DNA of 64,000 bases from Ktedonobacteria bacterium (GCA_027459785.1 DAIDGU010000013.1:1-64000); one strand, 5' to 3'; counted from the stretch's first letter, positions 33,859-43,503 are shown. Notes: generated from the sequence alone by a model not told the origin. Numbers and translations are program-made.

Positions 33859-34568
33859 GCGCGCCCCCCTTTGCCGTTGCGGCGTTTCTCGCGCACCTTG
33901 CCCATGCGTTCGGCCAACGTATCCAGCGCGCGGAATTGCAGCGCGCGAATGGCTCCCGGCTGTTTACCCATCCCCTGTGCCAACTCCTCCACACTCTGCC
34001 CCGCCAAAAAGCGCCCGATGATCACCACCTGTTGTTCTTCGCTCAAGCTGCCCAGCGCGATGCCCAACTCCTGCACCGCCTCGCGCCACTCGTGCAGCGC
34101 CACCGGATCACTCGCCAGGTCCGTCGCCACCAATTCCGGCGAGAGCCATTCGTCCTCATGGCTGGCATCCGGCAGGTATTGCTGGCGCGTCTGGTGCTGC
34201 ACCGACTGGTGGAGCGCGCGGGCCACCTTCGCTTGCGCGATGCGCAACATCCACGCGAAAAAGCCGGCTTCGTGGTTCGCACGCAGATCCCCAATCGCTT
34301 CGACCATTGTCAGAAAGCAGTCCGCGACGATATCTTCCGTCAGATCGGGCCGGCGGCTGCGCGCCAGCACATAGCGATAGACGGTCGGCAGGGCGCGCTG
34401 ATAAAGCACCGCGATGGCTTGTTCATCGTGGCCGCGCGCGCGCGCCAGCAATCGCGCGAATGCTTCGGGGGATTCCTGCCTGATCAGGGCCAAACCTCCA
34501 CGCCGTAGCGCAAGGAGTCGGTATGCCAGCAAGGAAAAAGATGACTGCCGGCTGACAGGGCATACCAT
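33855..34568 (-). CDS. ECF-type RNA polymerase sigma factor
   Basis: The product (about 210-237 residues) has sigma region 2 (AIAVLYQRALPTVYRYVLARSRRPDLTEDIVADCFLTMVEAI) and region 4 (ALGSLSEEQQVVIIGRFLAGQSVEELAQGMGKQPGAIRALQFRALDTLAE). The start is uncertain: ATG 34568 lacks a clear ribosome site, and a GGAGG precedes a possible CTG at 34487 by 7 nt. It is translationally coupled (ATGA) to the DUF5667 membrane partner, which probably controls it. Confidence 0.82.
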   Translation of the reverse strand: MVCPVSRQSSFSLLAYRLLALRRGGLALIRQESPEAFARLLARARGHDEQAIAVLYQRALPTVYRYVLARSRRPDLTEDIVADCFLTMVEAIGDLRANHEAGFFAWMLRIAQAKVARALHQSVQHQTRQQYLPDASHEDEWLSPELVATDLASDPVALHEWREAVQELGIALGSLSEEQQVVIIGRFLAGQSVEELAQGMGKQPGAIRALQFRALDTLAERMGKVREKRRNGKGGRA

Positions 34569-34901
34569 TGGCGCAGCCCCAGCGTCCATCTGCGGGGCGC
34601 GCACCGACTGGCAGTGAACGCTCGTTACAGTGGTGCGCGTTACTCCCAATAGTGGTATCATAGCGGCAGGACGCGCTAACTTCAAGTGATATAGCATCTC
34701 TGGCCCCCTCAAATGCTCTGCCTGTGCAACATTCAGCAATTATCGGATGGTATGGTCACAATGATATAGTGGCAAAGGCACGGCAGATGTTATGCTTGGT
34801 CCCCTGGTGACACCCCTGATGGCGGGTTCATCGCGTCGCCACGTGGTATCATCTGAACAGAGCGTGTTCGATGGTACCTGAACGACGAGGAGCCGACAAT
34901 C
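34569..34901. promoter_or_regulatory. intergenic region with two TGGTATCAT extended -10 motifs
   Basis: This gap of about 330 bp separates the divergent sigma-factor and DUF1015 genes. TGGTATCAT occurs on the plus strand at 34653-34661 and again at 34844-34852, the second 50 nt before the DUF1015 ATG. No gene or repeat was found in it. Confidence 0.5.
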
Positions 34902-36197
34902 ATGGCCGATATTCGCCCCTTGCGGGGCATGCGTTATCATATGGACGACCTGGCGGCGGTGATCACGCCGCCTTACGATGTCATCACGCCGGAGATGCAG
35001 GCGGCGTTTTACGCGCGCCATCCGTTGAATAGCATCCGCCTGGAACTAGGGCGTGACGAACCGGGCGACGACGCGCTGGCGAACCGCTATACCCGCGCCG
35101 CCGCCACTTTTGCCCGCTGGCGGCTGGACGGCGACCTGCGCGAAGACGACGCGCCCGCGCTTTACGTCTATCAGCAGCAGTTCAGCGTGAACGGCCAGGC
35201 ATATACGCGCACCAGCCTGCTGGCTCGCGTGCGGTTGGAACCCTGGGAGGCCGGCGTGATTTTGCCGCACGAGCGCACCCTGGCCAAGCCCAAGAGCGAC
35301 CGGCTGCGCCTTTTGCGCGCCTGTGCCGCGAACCTCAGCCCGATCATGGCACTATTCGATGATCCGAAAAAAGTGGTTGGCAAGGCGCTGGCGAAAGCGG
35401 CGAAAGGTACACCGCTGGCGGCTTGCATCGATGACGCGGGCGAGCAACATGCATTGTGGGCCGTCACCGATCCAGCGGCGATCACAAAGCTGGCGGCGGC
35501 GTTCGCGCCTGGCAAGCTCTATATCGCCGATGGCCATCATCGCTACGAGACGGCGTTGGCCTACCGCGACGAGGTGGCCGAGGTGCATCGCGGCCTGACG
35601 ACCGACGACGCCGCGAACTTCGTGCTGATGGCGCTGGTAGCCACCAACGATCCCGGTCTGGTGGTGCTGCCGACGCACCGGCTGGTGCGGGGACTCAGCG
35701 CGGAGCAACTGGCTGCGCTGCCCCAGGCGTTGGCCCAGAATTGGACGGTGGAGGAGAGCGATCCCGCCGCCACAGACCTCGCCGCGCGGCTGGCTGAGGC
35801 CGGCGCGGACGGCACGCCGGCGGCGCTGGTGGCGACAGCCGACCGGCACTGGCTGCTGCGCCTGGCACCGGCAGGCCAAGCCCAGCTGCGCGCGACCGGC
35901 GAAGCCGCCGCCTGGCAAAAGCTGGATGTCGCCGCCGTCCACGAACTGATCGTCGATGCCGCGCTGGGCATCCCACGCGACGCCGTGGCCACCAGCGAGG
36001 GCATCAGCTATACGCGCGACGCGGCGGCGGCGCTGGCGGCGGTGGTGGAAGGCCGCGCCCAGGTGGCGATCCTCCTGAACCCGACGCGGCCCGATCAAGT
36101 GCGCGACGTGGCCGAAGCGGGCGGGCGGATGCCGCAGAAATCGACGTATTTTTATCCAAAATTGATCACTGGGTTGGTGATCAATCCCGTTTGGTGA
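34902..36197 (+). CDS. DUF1015 family protein
   Basis: The 431-residue cytoplasmic product matches the DUF1015 family by its N-terminal IRPLRGMRYH...ITPPYDVITPEMQAAFYARHPLNSIRLELG, the central YIADGHHRYETALAYRDEV and the C-terminal GGRMPQKSTYFYPKLITGLV. The biochemical role is not stated here because I cannot support one from sequence. The following FAD oxidoreductase starts 11 nt downstream, so the two are probably one transcription unit. Confidence 0.82.
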   Translation: MADIRPLRGMRYHMDDLAAVITPPYDVITPEMQAAFYARHPLNSIRLELGRDEPGDDALANRYTRAAATFARWRLDGDLREDDAPALYVYQQQFSVNGQAYTRTSLLARVRLEPWEAGVILPHERTLAKPKSDRLRLLRACAANLSPIMALFDDPKKVVGKALAKAAKGTPLAACIDDAGEQHALWAVTDPAAITKLAAAFAPGKLYIADGHHRYETALAYRDEVAEVHRGLTTDDAANFVLMALVATNDPGLVVLPTHRLVRGLSAEQLAALPQALAQNWTVEESDPAATDLAARLAEAGADGTPAALVATADRHWLLRLAPAGQAQLRATGEAAAWQKLDVAAVHELIVDAALGIPRDAVATSEGISYTRDAAAALAAVVEGRAQVAILLNPTRPDQVRDVAEAGGRMPQKSTYFYPKLITGLVINPVW

Positions 36198-36208
36198 GGA
36201 GGGCTGGT

Positions 36209-37477
36209 ATGATCATCATCGTCGGCGCGGGCCTGGCCGGCCTGACGTGCGCCAAGGCGCTGCATGCGGCGGGCCGCGATGTGCTGGTTTACGAGGCGGC
36301 GGACGGCGTCGGTGGGCGCGTGCGCAGCGACCAGCGCGAGGGCTTCACGCTGGATCGCGGCTTTCAAGTGCTGTTCACGGCCTATCCCGCCGTCAAGCGG
36401 CACCTGGACCTCACCACGCTGGGGCTGCGGCCCTTCCAGCCGGGCGCGGCCATCGCCCATGAGGGCAAGCTCTATGACGTGACGGACCCGACGCGCGATC
36501 ATAATCCCGCGCACGTGGCGGCGACGGTGACGAATCCGCTCATCAGCTTGAACGACAAGCTGCGCGTGCTGACCCTGCGCGGGGATGTCGCCAAGCGCAG
36601 CGTGGCCCAGATCTTCGGCGACGACCAGGACGACCGCACGATTGAGGCGGAGTTGCTGGCGCGGGGCTTCGCGCAAGACGGCTTCATCGACCAGTTCATC
36701 CGCCCATTTTACGGCGGCATCACGCTGAACCGCGACCTGCACACCAGCGCCCGCTTTTTCCTCTTCGTCTTCAAGATGCTGGCTGAGGGGACGGTCGCCT
36801 TGCCGGCGGCGGGCATCGGCGCGGTGACGGCGCAACTGGCGGCGCACCTGCCGCCGGGGGCCATGCGGCTGAACGCGCCGGTGGCGGGCATCGTCACGCA
36901 CGTGGGCCGCGCCGTGGGCGTGCGGCTGGCTGATGGCACTGAACTCGCCGCCGAGGCTGTCGTGGTGGCGACGGAAGCCCCCGCCGTCGCGCGCATCACC
37001 GGCATCACGCTCCCGCCCGCCGTCACGCCCGTTCCCGCCACCTGCGTCTATTTCGCCGCCGCCACCAGCCTGTACGAGGGGCCGAAGCTGGTGCTGAATC
37101 CCGCGCCGGACGCCGTGGTGAACAACGTGACGCAATTGACCAACATCGCCCCCAGCTATGCGCCGGCGGGGCAACACCTGCTATCCACTGTGCTGCTGGG
37201 CGAACAAACTGGCGGCGATGCAGCGATCTACGCCCGCGCCCAGGCCGACCTGGCGCGCATGTTCCCGCGCGCGTCCCTCGCGGACCTGCGCCCACTGGCG
37301 ATCTACCGCATCCCTATGGCGCAATTCGATCAGCCGCCGGGCATCTATACCGCCTTGCCGACGAACCAAACCGAGACGCCGGGCCTTTTCATCGCGGGCG
37401 AATACACCGAGTCCAGCAGCATCCACGGGGCGATGCACAGCGGCGAGAAAGCGGCAGAAGCCGTGCTGGCAGGGTGA
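36209..37477 (+). CDS. FAD-dependent amine-oxidase-like oxidoreductase
   Basis: The 422-residue product has the Rossmann FAD motif MIIIVGAGLAGLTCAKAL and the GG doublet region GVGGRVRSDQREGFTLDRGFQVLF. C-terminal FIAGEYTESSSIHGAMHSGEKAAEAVL closes the FAD site, a layout shared by phytoene desaturases, protoporphyrinogen oxidases and monoamine oxidases. The substrate cannot be read. GAGGAGGG lies 5 nt before ATG 36209. It is the second gene of a DUF1015-FAD-membrane-protein unit. Confidence 0.8.
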   Translation: MIIIVGAGLAGLTCAKALHAAGRDVLVYEAADGVGGRVRSDQREGFTLDRGFQVLFTAYPAVKRHLDLTTLGLRPFQPGAAIAHEGKLYDVTDPTRDHNPAHVAATVTNPLISLNDKLRVLTLRGDVAKRSVAQIFGDDQDDRTIEAELLARGFAQDGFIDQFIRPFYGGITLNRDLHTSARFFLFVFKMLAEGTVALPAAGIGAVTAQLAAHLPPGAMRLNAPVAGIVTHVGRAVGVRLADGTELAAEAVVVATEAPAVARITGITLPPAVTPVPATCVYFAAATSLYEGPKLVLNPAPDAVVNNVTQLTNIAPSYAPAGQHLLSTVLLGEQTGGDAAIYARAQADLARMFPRASLADLRPLAIYRIPMAQFDQPPGIYTALPTNQTETPGLFIAGEYTESSSIHGAMHSGEKAAEAVLAG

Positions 37478-37499
37478 ACCCGTGAGGAGGCAGAGGGTG

Positions 37500-38678
37500 A
37501 TGCAGAGCGATCCCGATTTCAGCGCGCCGGCGAACCTGGACGACGTGCTGGGCGAGGCTGGTTCGCGCCGTGCCTGGCGCGGGCGCTGGCTGGCGGCGGG
37601 CGCGACGTTGCTGGTGGGCGCGCTCCTGGCGGCGCAGCTCGCCGGATTGCGCCTGTTCCCTCAGCAGGTGCCAGCCGGCGCGACGTATACGCTGACGCTG
37701 GCGAGCAACGTCACCTGGACCATCTTTACCCTCACGCTGAACGACGATATCCGCGTTGTCGGCAACCGTGCCGCCGCGCAGATCATCCTGCATCAGCAAG
37801 CTGAACCTTATGACCTGTGGCTTACGGCGGCAGCTCCGCCTTTCATGTCGCAAACCTGCCGTATCGTCATCCCGTTCACGCGCGCCAACACCTGCATGCT
37901 CGTCCGGGCGGGCCAGCAGTGGCGTGTGCTGTTCCCCTTCGCGCTACGCGACCTGCCCCCGCAGGAACAGGCGAGCGTGGCGGCGCTGGTGGCTGACTCC
38001 CTGGCGGCGACCCAGCCCACGACCGGCATTCCCGCCGGCGGCCATTACGTCGTCGGTGACGTGCTGACGAGCAGCCTGATCGCGCCCGTCGCGCTCATCG
38101 CCAGCCTACGCACCACCCGCGCTCCCACTGATCTTATCCCCGACCCGACATGTCCCGATCTCTGTGCGCCAGCGGACATGGCCCAGTGGTCGCCGAGCGC
38201 GCTGGATCTCTGGCACGTGCGCACTTTCGTGCGCCAGGACTGGTACTTCGCCCGCAGCGCGGATGGTCGGGCGGTCGGCACCACCCACGAAAACCTCATC
38301 CCGCATGCCATCCAGTTCGATCTGAATTACGACGCCGCGCAGGATACCTGGCTGACCGCGCCGCCGGACCAGGCCACCGCCATCGCCGCCGCCATCATCC
38401 CGCCGCTGTGCGCCGACGGGCATCTTTTCGTGGAATCGCTCTACTTCGTGCCGGCATCGGCGCTCGCCCCCTATCACCCCGTGCCAACCTATACCGACCA
38501 CGGCCTGAACGGCTGCCTGCTGCGCCTGGTACCGACCCAGACCAGCACCAGCACCGCCGCTGTCACGTTCCTCTGGCGCACCGGCCAACTCTATGCCGTC
38601 GGCACCGTCGCCCACGCCGCCGAACCCACGCTCCCCGCCGCCAGCGCGCTTGATCTGGCCGCCTTCGCGTCGTCTTAA
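37500..38678 (+). CDS. membrane-anchored protein of unknown function
   Basis: The 392-residue product has a short cytoplasmic N-terminus and a single membrane helix (WLAAGATLLVGALLAAQLAGL). An extracytoplasmic domain of about 330 residues follows, with several Cys (for example SQTCRIVIPF, TCPDLCAPAD, CADGHLF). AGGAGG lies 9 nt before ATG 37500, which starts 22 nt after the FAD oxidoreductase stop. I do not recognise the family. Confidence 0.65.
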   Translation: MQSDPDFSAPANLDDVLGEAGSRRAWRGRWLAAGATLLVGALLAAQLAGLRLFPQQVPAGATYTLTLASNVTWTIFTLTLNDDIRVVGNRAAAQIILHQQAEPYDLWLTAAAPPFMSQTCRIVIPFTRANTCMLVRAGQQWRVLFPFALRDLPPQEQASVAALVADSLAATQPTTGIPAGGHYVVGDVLTSSLIAPVALIASLRTTRAPTDLIPDPTCPDLCAPADMAQWSPSALDLWHVRTFVRQDWYFARSADGRAVGTTHENLIPHAIQFDLNYDAAQDTWLTAPPDQATAIAAAIIPPLCADGHLFVESLYFVPASALAPYHPVPTYTDHGLNGCLLRLVPTQTSTSTAAVTFLWRTGQLYAVGTVAHAAEPTLPAASALDLAAFASS

Positions 38679-38730
38679 AGCTGCGTGGCGCTTGCATCAA
38701 GGTTCAGCTTCCACCGATTGCCGATCCCTA

Positions 38731-38965
38731 TGATACCCGATTTTGGGTACAGACAGTGGTCAGCGGGGCCGGACAGACAGGAATGTCTGTCCTCCGTGAT
38801 GAGGGAGCATGTCTGTCCTCCGGGGGGAACGTGACAGACAAGAATGGCTGTCCTCCGGGGGGAACGTGACAGACAAGAATGTCTGTCCTCCGGGGGGGAA
38901 GGTGGGCGGATATGCCTGTCCGCTGCCTCGTACCCACACCACAGTCATTACCCAAAACACATATG
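38731..38965 (+). mobile_element. MITE-like element, copy with similar ends on both sides
   Basis: The left end TGATACCCGATTTTGGGTAC leads into AGACAGTGGTCAG and three ACAGACARGAATG-type palindromes separated by CTCCGGGGGGAACGTG. The right side, read in reverse, again starts TTTTGGGTAATGACTGTGGT, so both ends are of the same type. It carries no coding sequence. Confidence 0.65.
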
Positions 38966-39030
38966 ACCGGCTGTTCGCCTCTTGTTTTGCCAGTGTATGA
39001 TAACGAGTGTAAAGCTGTTCTCAGCCGAGT

Positions 39031-39288
39031 TATACGCTTTGCGGGTGATTAGTATGGGTACCGGAGGACAGACATTCCTGTCTGTCACCTTCCCCCGGAG
39101 GACAGCTATGCCTGTCGGTCACGCTTTCCCGGAGGACAGCTATGCCTGTCGGTCACGCTTTCCCGGAGGACAGCTATGCCTGTCGGTCACGCTTTCCCGG
39201 AGGACAGACATTCTCCATAACCACGGAGGACAGACATTCCTGTCTGTCCGGCCCCCCCTGACCACTGTCTGTACCCGAAATCGGTATT
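39031..39288 (-). mobile_element. MITE-like element, inverted copy
   Basis: Read on the minus strand it begins near 39288 with ATACCGATTTCGGGTACAGA and the ACAGACAGGAATGTCTGT palindrome. It contains three GGACAGCTATGCCTGTC-type units and ends near 39031 with CACCCGCAAAGCGTATA. Together with the copy at 38731 it forms a large inverted pair in the gap before the epimerase gene. Confidence 0.7.
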
Positions 39289-39340
39289 ACCGGGCGACCA
39301 GGATGGTTAGCCCCTAGCGTTCAGCAAAGGATTGCAACAG

Positions 39341-40378
39341 ATGCGCTATCTCGTCACCGGCGGCGCGGGTTTTTTCGGTAGCCTCTTGGTGGAAGATTTG
39401 GCCCGTGCCGGGCATGAGGTCGTCATTTTGGATCGCGTGGCGGATGCCCGCCTGGCGCGGCGCTTCCCCTTCGCGCAGGTGGACCTGCGCGATGCCGACG
39501 GGGTGGCGGGCGTCTTCGCGCAGCATGGCCGCTTCGACGGCATCTTCCATGTGGCGGCGTTGCTGGCGCACGCCATCAAGGACCAGCGTGAGCTGGTCGA
39601 TTCCAATATCGCGGGGACACGCCACCTGGCCGCCGCCGCCGTGGCGCATGGCGTGCCGCACCTCGTCTTCACCTCCAGCAATTGTGTCGTCGGCAAACCG
39701 TTCAGCCAACCGGTGCGCGAGGACGATCCCATCAATCCGCTGGAGATCTACGGCATCACCAAATGGCGCGGCGAGCAGGTGCTGGCGGAGTTTCAGGATC
39801 GCCTCAACATCACGCTGATCCGCTGCCCGACGATCATGGGCGGCGGGCGGCTGGGGCTGCTCTCGATCCTCTACGAATTCATCCGCGAGGGGCGCAAGCT
39901 CTGGACGCTGGGCGACGGCGGCAATCGCTACCAGTTCATCGCCGCCGCCGACCTCAGCGACGCGATGCAGCGCGCCATCCGCCAGCCGGGCTTCCACCTC
40001 TATAACATCGGGTCCGACGAGGTGCCGACGCTGCGCGAGTTGTACCAGCGCGTGATCGACTTCGCGCGCACGCCGGCGCGGGTGGTGCGCGTGCCGCGCG
40101 GGCCAGCGGTGGCGGCGATGCAGGTGTTGCACCGGCTGGGCCTCTCGCCGCTGGGGCCGTATCATTATAAGATGCTGGCCGAGAGCTTCGTTTTCGACAC
40201 GACGCGCATCAAGCGCGACCTCGCGTGGCAGCCGACCAAGACGAACACGCAGATGCTCATCGAGAGCTACCAGTGGTACATCGACCACCTGGACGACGTG
40301 TATCGCGCTGGCGAACGCAGCGCCCATCGCCAGCCGGTGAAGCTGCAAGCCCTGGCTCTGGTGAAACGGCTCTCTTGA
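39341..40378 (+). CDS. NAD-dependent epimerase/dehydratase (extended SDR)
   Basis: The 345-residue product has the SDR nucleotide motif VTGGAGFFGSLLVEDLARAG, the catalytic triad region TSSN...YGITKWRGEQ (YxxxK) and ANG-like substrate segments (GDGGNRYQFIAAADLSDAM). Such enzymes act on nucleotide-sugars or related substrates. The specific substrate is unknown. ATG 39341 has AAAGGA 9 nt upstream. Amt follows 86 nt downstream with its own promoter-like motif. Confidence 0.82.
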   Translation: MRYLVTGGAGFFGSLLVEDLARAGHEVVILDRVADARLARRFPFAQVDLRDADGVAGVFAQHGRFDGIFHVAALLAHAIKDQRELVDSNIAGTRHLAAAAVAHGVPHLVFTSSNCVVGKPFSQPVREDDPINPLEIYGITKWRGEQVLAEFQDRLNITLIRCPTIMGGGRLGLLSILYEFIREGRKLWTLGDGGNRYQFIAAADLSDAMQRAIRQPGFHLYNIGSDEVPTLRELYQRVIDFARTPARVVRVPRGPAVAAMQVLHRLGLSPLGPYHYKMLAESFVFDTTRIKRDLAWQPTKTNTQMLIESYQWYIDHLDDVYRAGERSAHRQPVKLQALALVKRLS

Positions 40379-40395
40379 CGCCCCCGCTGACAGAA

Positions 40396-40404
40396 TGGTA
40401 TACC
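40396..40404 (+). promoter_or_regulatory. extended -10 upstream of amt
   Basis: TGGTATACC lies 60 nt before the amt ATG. No -35 is apparent. Confidence 0.4.
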
Positions 40405-40463
40405 ACAGGCACGGACCTTGCGCCCGGTTTCCCGCATTCTGTACAAAGGAGTACATAAGATTC

Positions 40464-41777
40464 ATGGGAGCCATCAATCCTGGCGACACCGCGTTCGTCC
40501 TGCTCAGCGCCGCCCTGGTGCTGCTGATGACCCCCGGCCTGGCGTTCTTTTACGGCGGGCTGGTGCGGCATCAGAACGTCCTCACCATCATCATGCAAAG
40601 TTTCATCTCGATGGGGGTGGTAACCCTCCTCTGGGTGCTGGTCGGCTTCAGCCTCGCCTACGGTGGCGACCACGGCGGGATCATCGGTGATCTGCGTTAT
40701 GCCGGCTTGCAGGGCGTGGGGCTGACGCCCAGCCAGCTCTATGCGCCAACCATCCCCTTCCTGGCGTTCTTCCTCTTTCAGGTGATGTTCGCCATCATCA
40801 CCCCGGCGCTGGTGACGGGCGCGTTCGCCGACCGCGTCAGCTTCAAAGCCTACCTGATCTTCCTGGTGCTCTGGAGCTTGCTGGTCTACATCCCCTTTGT
40901 GCATTGGGTGTGGGGCGGCGGCTTCCTGGCGAAAATGGGCGTGGTGGACTTCGCCGGCGGCATCGTCGTGCATCTGAGCGCGGGCATGGCGGCGTTGGCC
41001 TCGGTCTTCGTCGTGGGCAAACGCATGGTGCGGCCCGGCGAGAAGTTCGCGCCGCACAACCTGGCCTATATGGCGCTCGGCACTGGCCTGCTGTGGTTCG
41101 GCTGGTTCGGCTTCAATGGCGGTAGCGCGCTGGCAGCGAACGGTGTGGCCGCGATTGCCTTCGTGAACACAAATGTCGCGGCGGCGGCGGGCATGGTGTG
41201 TTGGTTGCTGATCGCGTGGCTGCGCGACGGCAAGCCCAGCGTTTCGGGCGCGCTGACGGGCGCAGTGGCCGGCCTGGCGACGGTGACGCCAGCGGCAGGC
41301 TATGTGCCACCCGGCGCGGCGGTGCTGATCGGCGTGCTTGCGGGCGTCGTCTGTTACGGTGCCGTGCAATTCCGCTTGCGGCGCGACTGGGACGACGCGC
41401 TGGATGTCTGGGGCGTCCACGGTGTCGGCGGCGGTCTGGGGACGATCCTCACCGGCGTCTTCGCCCTCACGGCGATCAATGGCGTGCGCGGCCTGCTGGC
41501 CGGCGGCACCCATCAGTTCGTCGTCCAGGTAGCGGGCGTCGCCATCGCGGCAGCCTATGCCTTCGTCGTCACCTTCGGCATCCTCAAGCTGGTGAACCTT
41601 ATCACGCCGGTGCGCGTTTCCGCCGCCACCGAACAAAACGGCCTGGACGCTGAATTGCACGGCGAGGCGGCCTATGATCCGCTCCCGGTGCCGCCCCCCG
41701 CCAGACCGACCACTGTGCCACAGCAACGCGCCGGCACGCGCAAACCGGTTGGCAACCTGGCCGGCGATCTCAGCTAG
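40464..41777 (+). CDS. amt: ammonium transporter
   Basis: The 437-residue inner-membrane channel has about eleven helices. Family landmarks are GLAFFYGGLVRHQNVLTIIMQ near the N-terminus, the pore His segment VHWVWGGGFL, DFAGGIVVHLSAG and the second pore His in DVWGVHGVGGGLGTILTGVF. It conducts ammonium/ammonia and is normally controlled by a GlnK PII protein, but no glnK is adjacent. ATG 40464 follows AAAGGAG at 12 nt. A GGACCACAGC hairpin follows the gene. Confidence 0.92.
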   Translation: MGAINPGDTAFVLLSAALVLLMTPGLAFFYGGLVRHQNVLTIIMQSFISMGVVTLLWVLVGFSLAYGGDHGGIIGDLRYAGLQGVGLTPSQLYAPTIPFLAFFLFQVMFAIITPALVTGAFADRVSFKAYLIFLVLWSLLVYIPFVHWVWGGGFLAKMGVVDFAGGIVVHLSAGMAALASVFVVGKRMVRPGEKFAPHNLAYMALGTGLLWFGWFGFNGGSALAANGVAAIAFVNTNVAAAAGMVCWLLIAWLRDGKPSVSGALTGAVAGLATVTPAAGYVPPGAAVLIGVLAGVVCYGAVQFRLRRDWDDALDVWGVHGVGGGLGTILTGVFALTAINGVRGLLAGGTHQFVVQVAGVAIAAAYAFVVTFGILKLVNLITPVRVSAATEQNGLDAELHGEAAYDPLPVPPPARPTTVPQQRAGTRKPVGNLAGDLS

Positions 41778-41798
41778 CCGGCCTGGTAACGCACCACC

Positions 41799-41830
41799 GG
41801 ACCACAGCAACCTCCCGACCGCTGTGGTCC
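41799..41830 (+). terminator. hairpin after amt
   Basis: GGACCACAGC (41799-41808) and GCTGTGGTCC (41821-41830) form a perfect 10-bp stem with a 12-nt loop, 20 nt after the stop. There is no U-tract. Confidence 0.55.
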
Positions 41831-42020
41831 TGGGCAGCTATGTCCAATACGCGATCTACGCGCAGAACCTGCTGAACCCGATGCGAATGTCTCTTTTCAA
41901 TGGCTGAGGTTGTCTTTCCCCCGCCGCGTCTTGTACGATTGAGAGAGCAGTATTTAGTAACCACCGCCGACCAGGCGCGACAGGGCGGCGGTGCCAGCGC
42001 AGCGAGGGAAGGATGCAGCG

Positions 42021-43304
42021 ATGCAACCACAAGCGGAACGCACAGTAGATTACCTGATCATCGGCGGCGGGCTGGCAGGCGCGACGGCGGCGGAAGAGAT
42101 CCGCAAGCGCAACGCGCAGGGGACGATCCTCATCGTCACCACCGAAGCCTATAACCCGTATAATCGCCCGCCTCTCTCCAAAGAATATCTGCGGGCGGAG
42201 ATCGGCGCGGACGGCACGTATGGCAACGGCGGGGTGTATGTGCAACCGCCGGCGTGGTACGACGACAACACGGTCGAGGTGTTGCGCGGCGTGACGGCGC
42301 AAAAGCTGGACCCGCGCGCCAAGACGGTGACGCTGGACGATGGCCAGGTGATCCATTACATCGCGCTCTTGCTGGCGACGGGCGGCAGGCCGCGCGTGCT
42401 GCGCGTGCCGGGCGCGGACCTGCCAGGCGTGCAGGTGTTGCGCACGCTGGACCAGGCGGATATCATCCGCGAGGCGCTCGCGCCGGGGCAGCGCGTCGTC
42501 GTCGTCGGCTCCGGCTTCATCGGCCTGGAAACTGCCGCCAGCGCCATCCAAAAAGGCTGCCAGGTGACGATTGCCGAGCCGTTCCCGCGCGCCTGGCCGC
42601 AGATGGTGTCGCCGGAGATCTCGCAGTTCTTCCAAAAGCAGTTCAGCGACCGGGGCGCGACGTTGCGCTATGGCTACACCGTCACCGGCTTCGGCGCGAA
42701 TAAGGATGGCAGCGTGGGGTCCGTGCGCATCGCCAAGGCCGACGACCAGAGCCAGACGGAAGAGATCCCCTGCGATCTCGCCATCGTCGGCGTGGGCATC
42801 CAACTCAATACCGAACTGGCGGCCTCCGGTGGCTTGGCGGTCGATCCCAAGCAAGGCATTGTGGTGGATGAGCGGCTGGAAACGGCCTCCGCTGGCGTCT
42901 TCGCTGCCGGCGATGTGGCGGCCTATCCGGATCCCGTCACGGGACGCATGCACTTCGAGCATTGGGATAACGCCATCGCGTCGGCCCAGGCAGCGGCGGC
43001 GAACATGAGCGGTGGCGACGAACCCTATCGCCACGTCCCCTACTTTTTCTCGGACCAGTTCGACCTGTCGATCAACATGCTGGGCTATCCTACCAGCCAG
43101 GCGCAGATTACGGTGCGCGGCGACATGGCCGCGAAGAAGTTTACCGCGCTGTATGTGCAGGACGGCACGCTGCGCGCGGCGCTGATGGTCAACGACGACG
43201 CCCAGATGGACCTGCTGCGCGACCTCATCGGCACAGGCGCGCAGGTGCAAGGCGACCTCGCGGATACTGGGCGCGAACTGGCGACGCTTTTCAAGACGGA
43301 ATAG
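42021..43304 (+). CDS. ferredoxin-reductase-like FAD/NAD(P) oxidoreductase
   Basis: The 427-residue product has two Rossmann motifs: DYLIIGGGLAGATAAEEI (FAD) and VVVVGSGFIGLETAASAI (NAD(P)H). FAAGDVAAYPD binds FAD. A C-terminal reductase dimerisation-type domain (SDQFDLSINMLGYPT) ends it. This layout matches the rubredoxin/ferredoxin reductase and apoptosis-inducing-factor-like group. The electron acceptor is unknown and no ferredoxin gene is adjacent. AAGG lies 10 nt before ATG 42021. Confidence 0.83.
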   Translation: MQPQAERTVDYLIIGGGLAGATAAEEIRKRNAQGTILIVTTEAYNPYNRPPLSKEYLRAEIGADGTYGNGGVYVQPPAWYDDNTVEVLRGVTAQKLDPRAKTVTLDDGQVIHYIALLLATGGRPRVLRVPGADLPGVQVLRTLDQADIIREALAPGQRVVVVGSGFIGLETAASAIQKGCQVTIAEPFPRAWPQMVSPEISQFFQKQFSDRGATLRYGYTVTGFGANKDGSVGSVRIAKADDQSQTEEIPCDLAIVGVGIQLNTELAASGGLAVDPKQGIVVDERLETASAGVFAAGDVAAYPDPVTGRMHFEHWDNAIASAQAAAANMSGGDEPYRHVPYFFSDQFDLSINMLGYPTSQAQITVRGDMAAKKFTALYVQDGTLRAALMVNDDAQMDLLRDLIGTGAQVQGDLADTGRELATLFKTE

Positions 43305-43305
43305 A

Positions 43306-43349
43306 GACGGGAACACGAAAGCCACGAAGGAGACGAAAGCCACGAAAGG
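43306..43349. repeat. CACGAA-type repeat
   Basis: GAGACGGGAACACGAAAGCC then ACGAAGGAGACGAAAGCCACGAAAGG, directly after the stop of the reductase gene. Confidence 0.6.
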
Positions 43350-43503
43350 TTGCGGGAAGCCGCACAGTAGCGTGCAAGCGCCGTGAGCGCAATTCACGCG
43401 GGTTATGCCACAACTGCTGGACCATAAGATCGCCGGCAAAGCCGTGCTGACGGTCGGTGAATAATGGCGAACGATGATCAACAAAGTTAGGTGGTTTTGC
43501 GCG

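Noticed and set aside
38760..39317. Short open frames reading GGQTFLSV / TDKNVCP-like peptides
   Set aside because: These are translations of the dispersed palindromic repeat in several frames and orientations, not genes.
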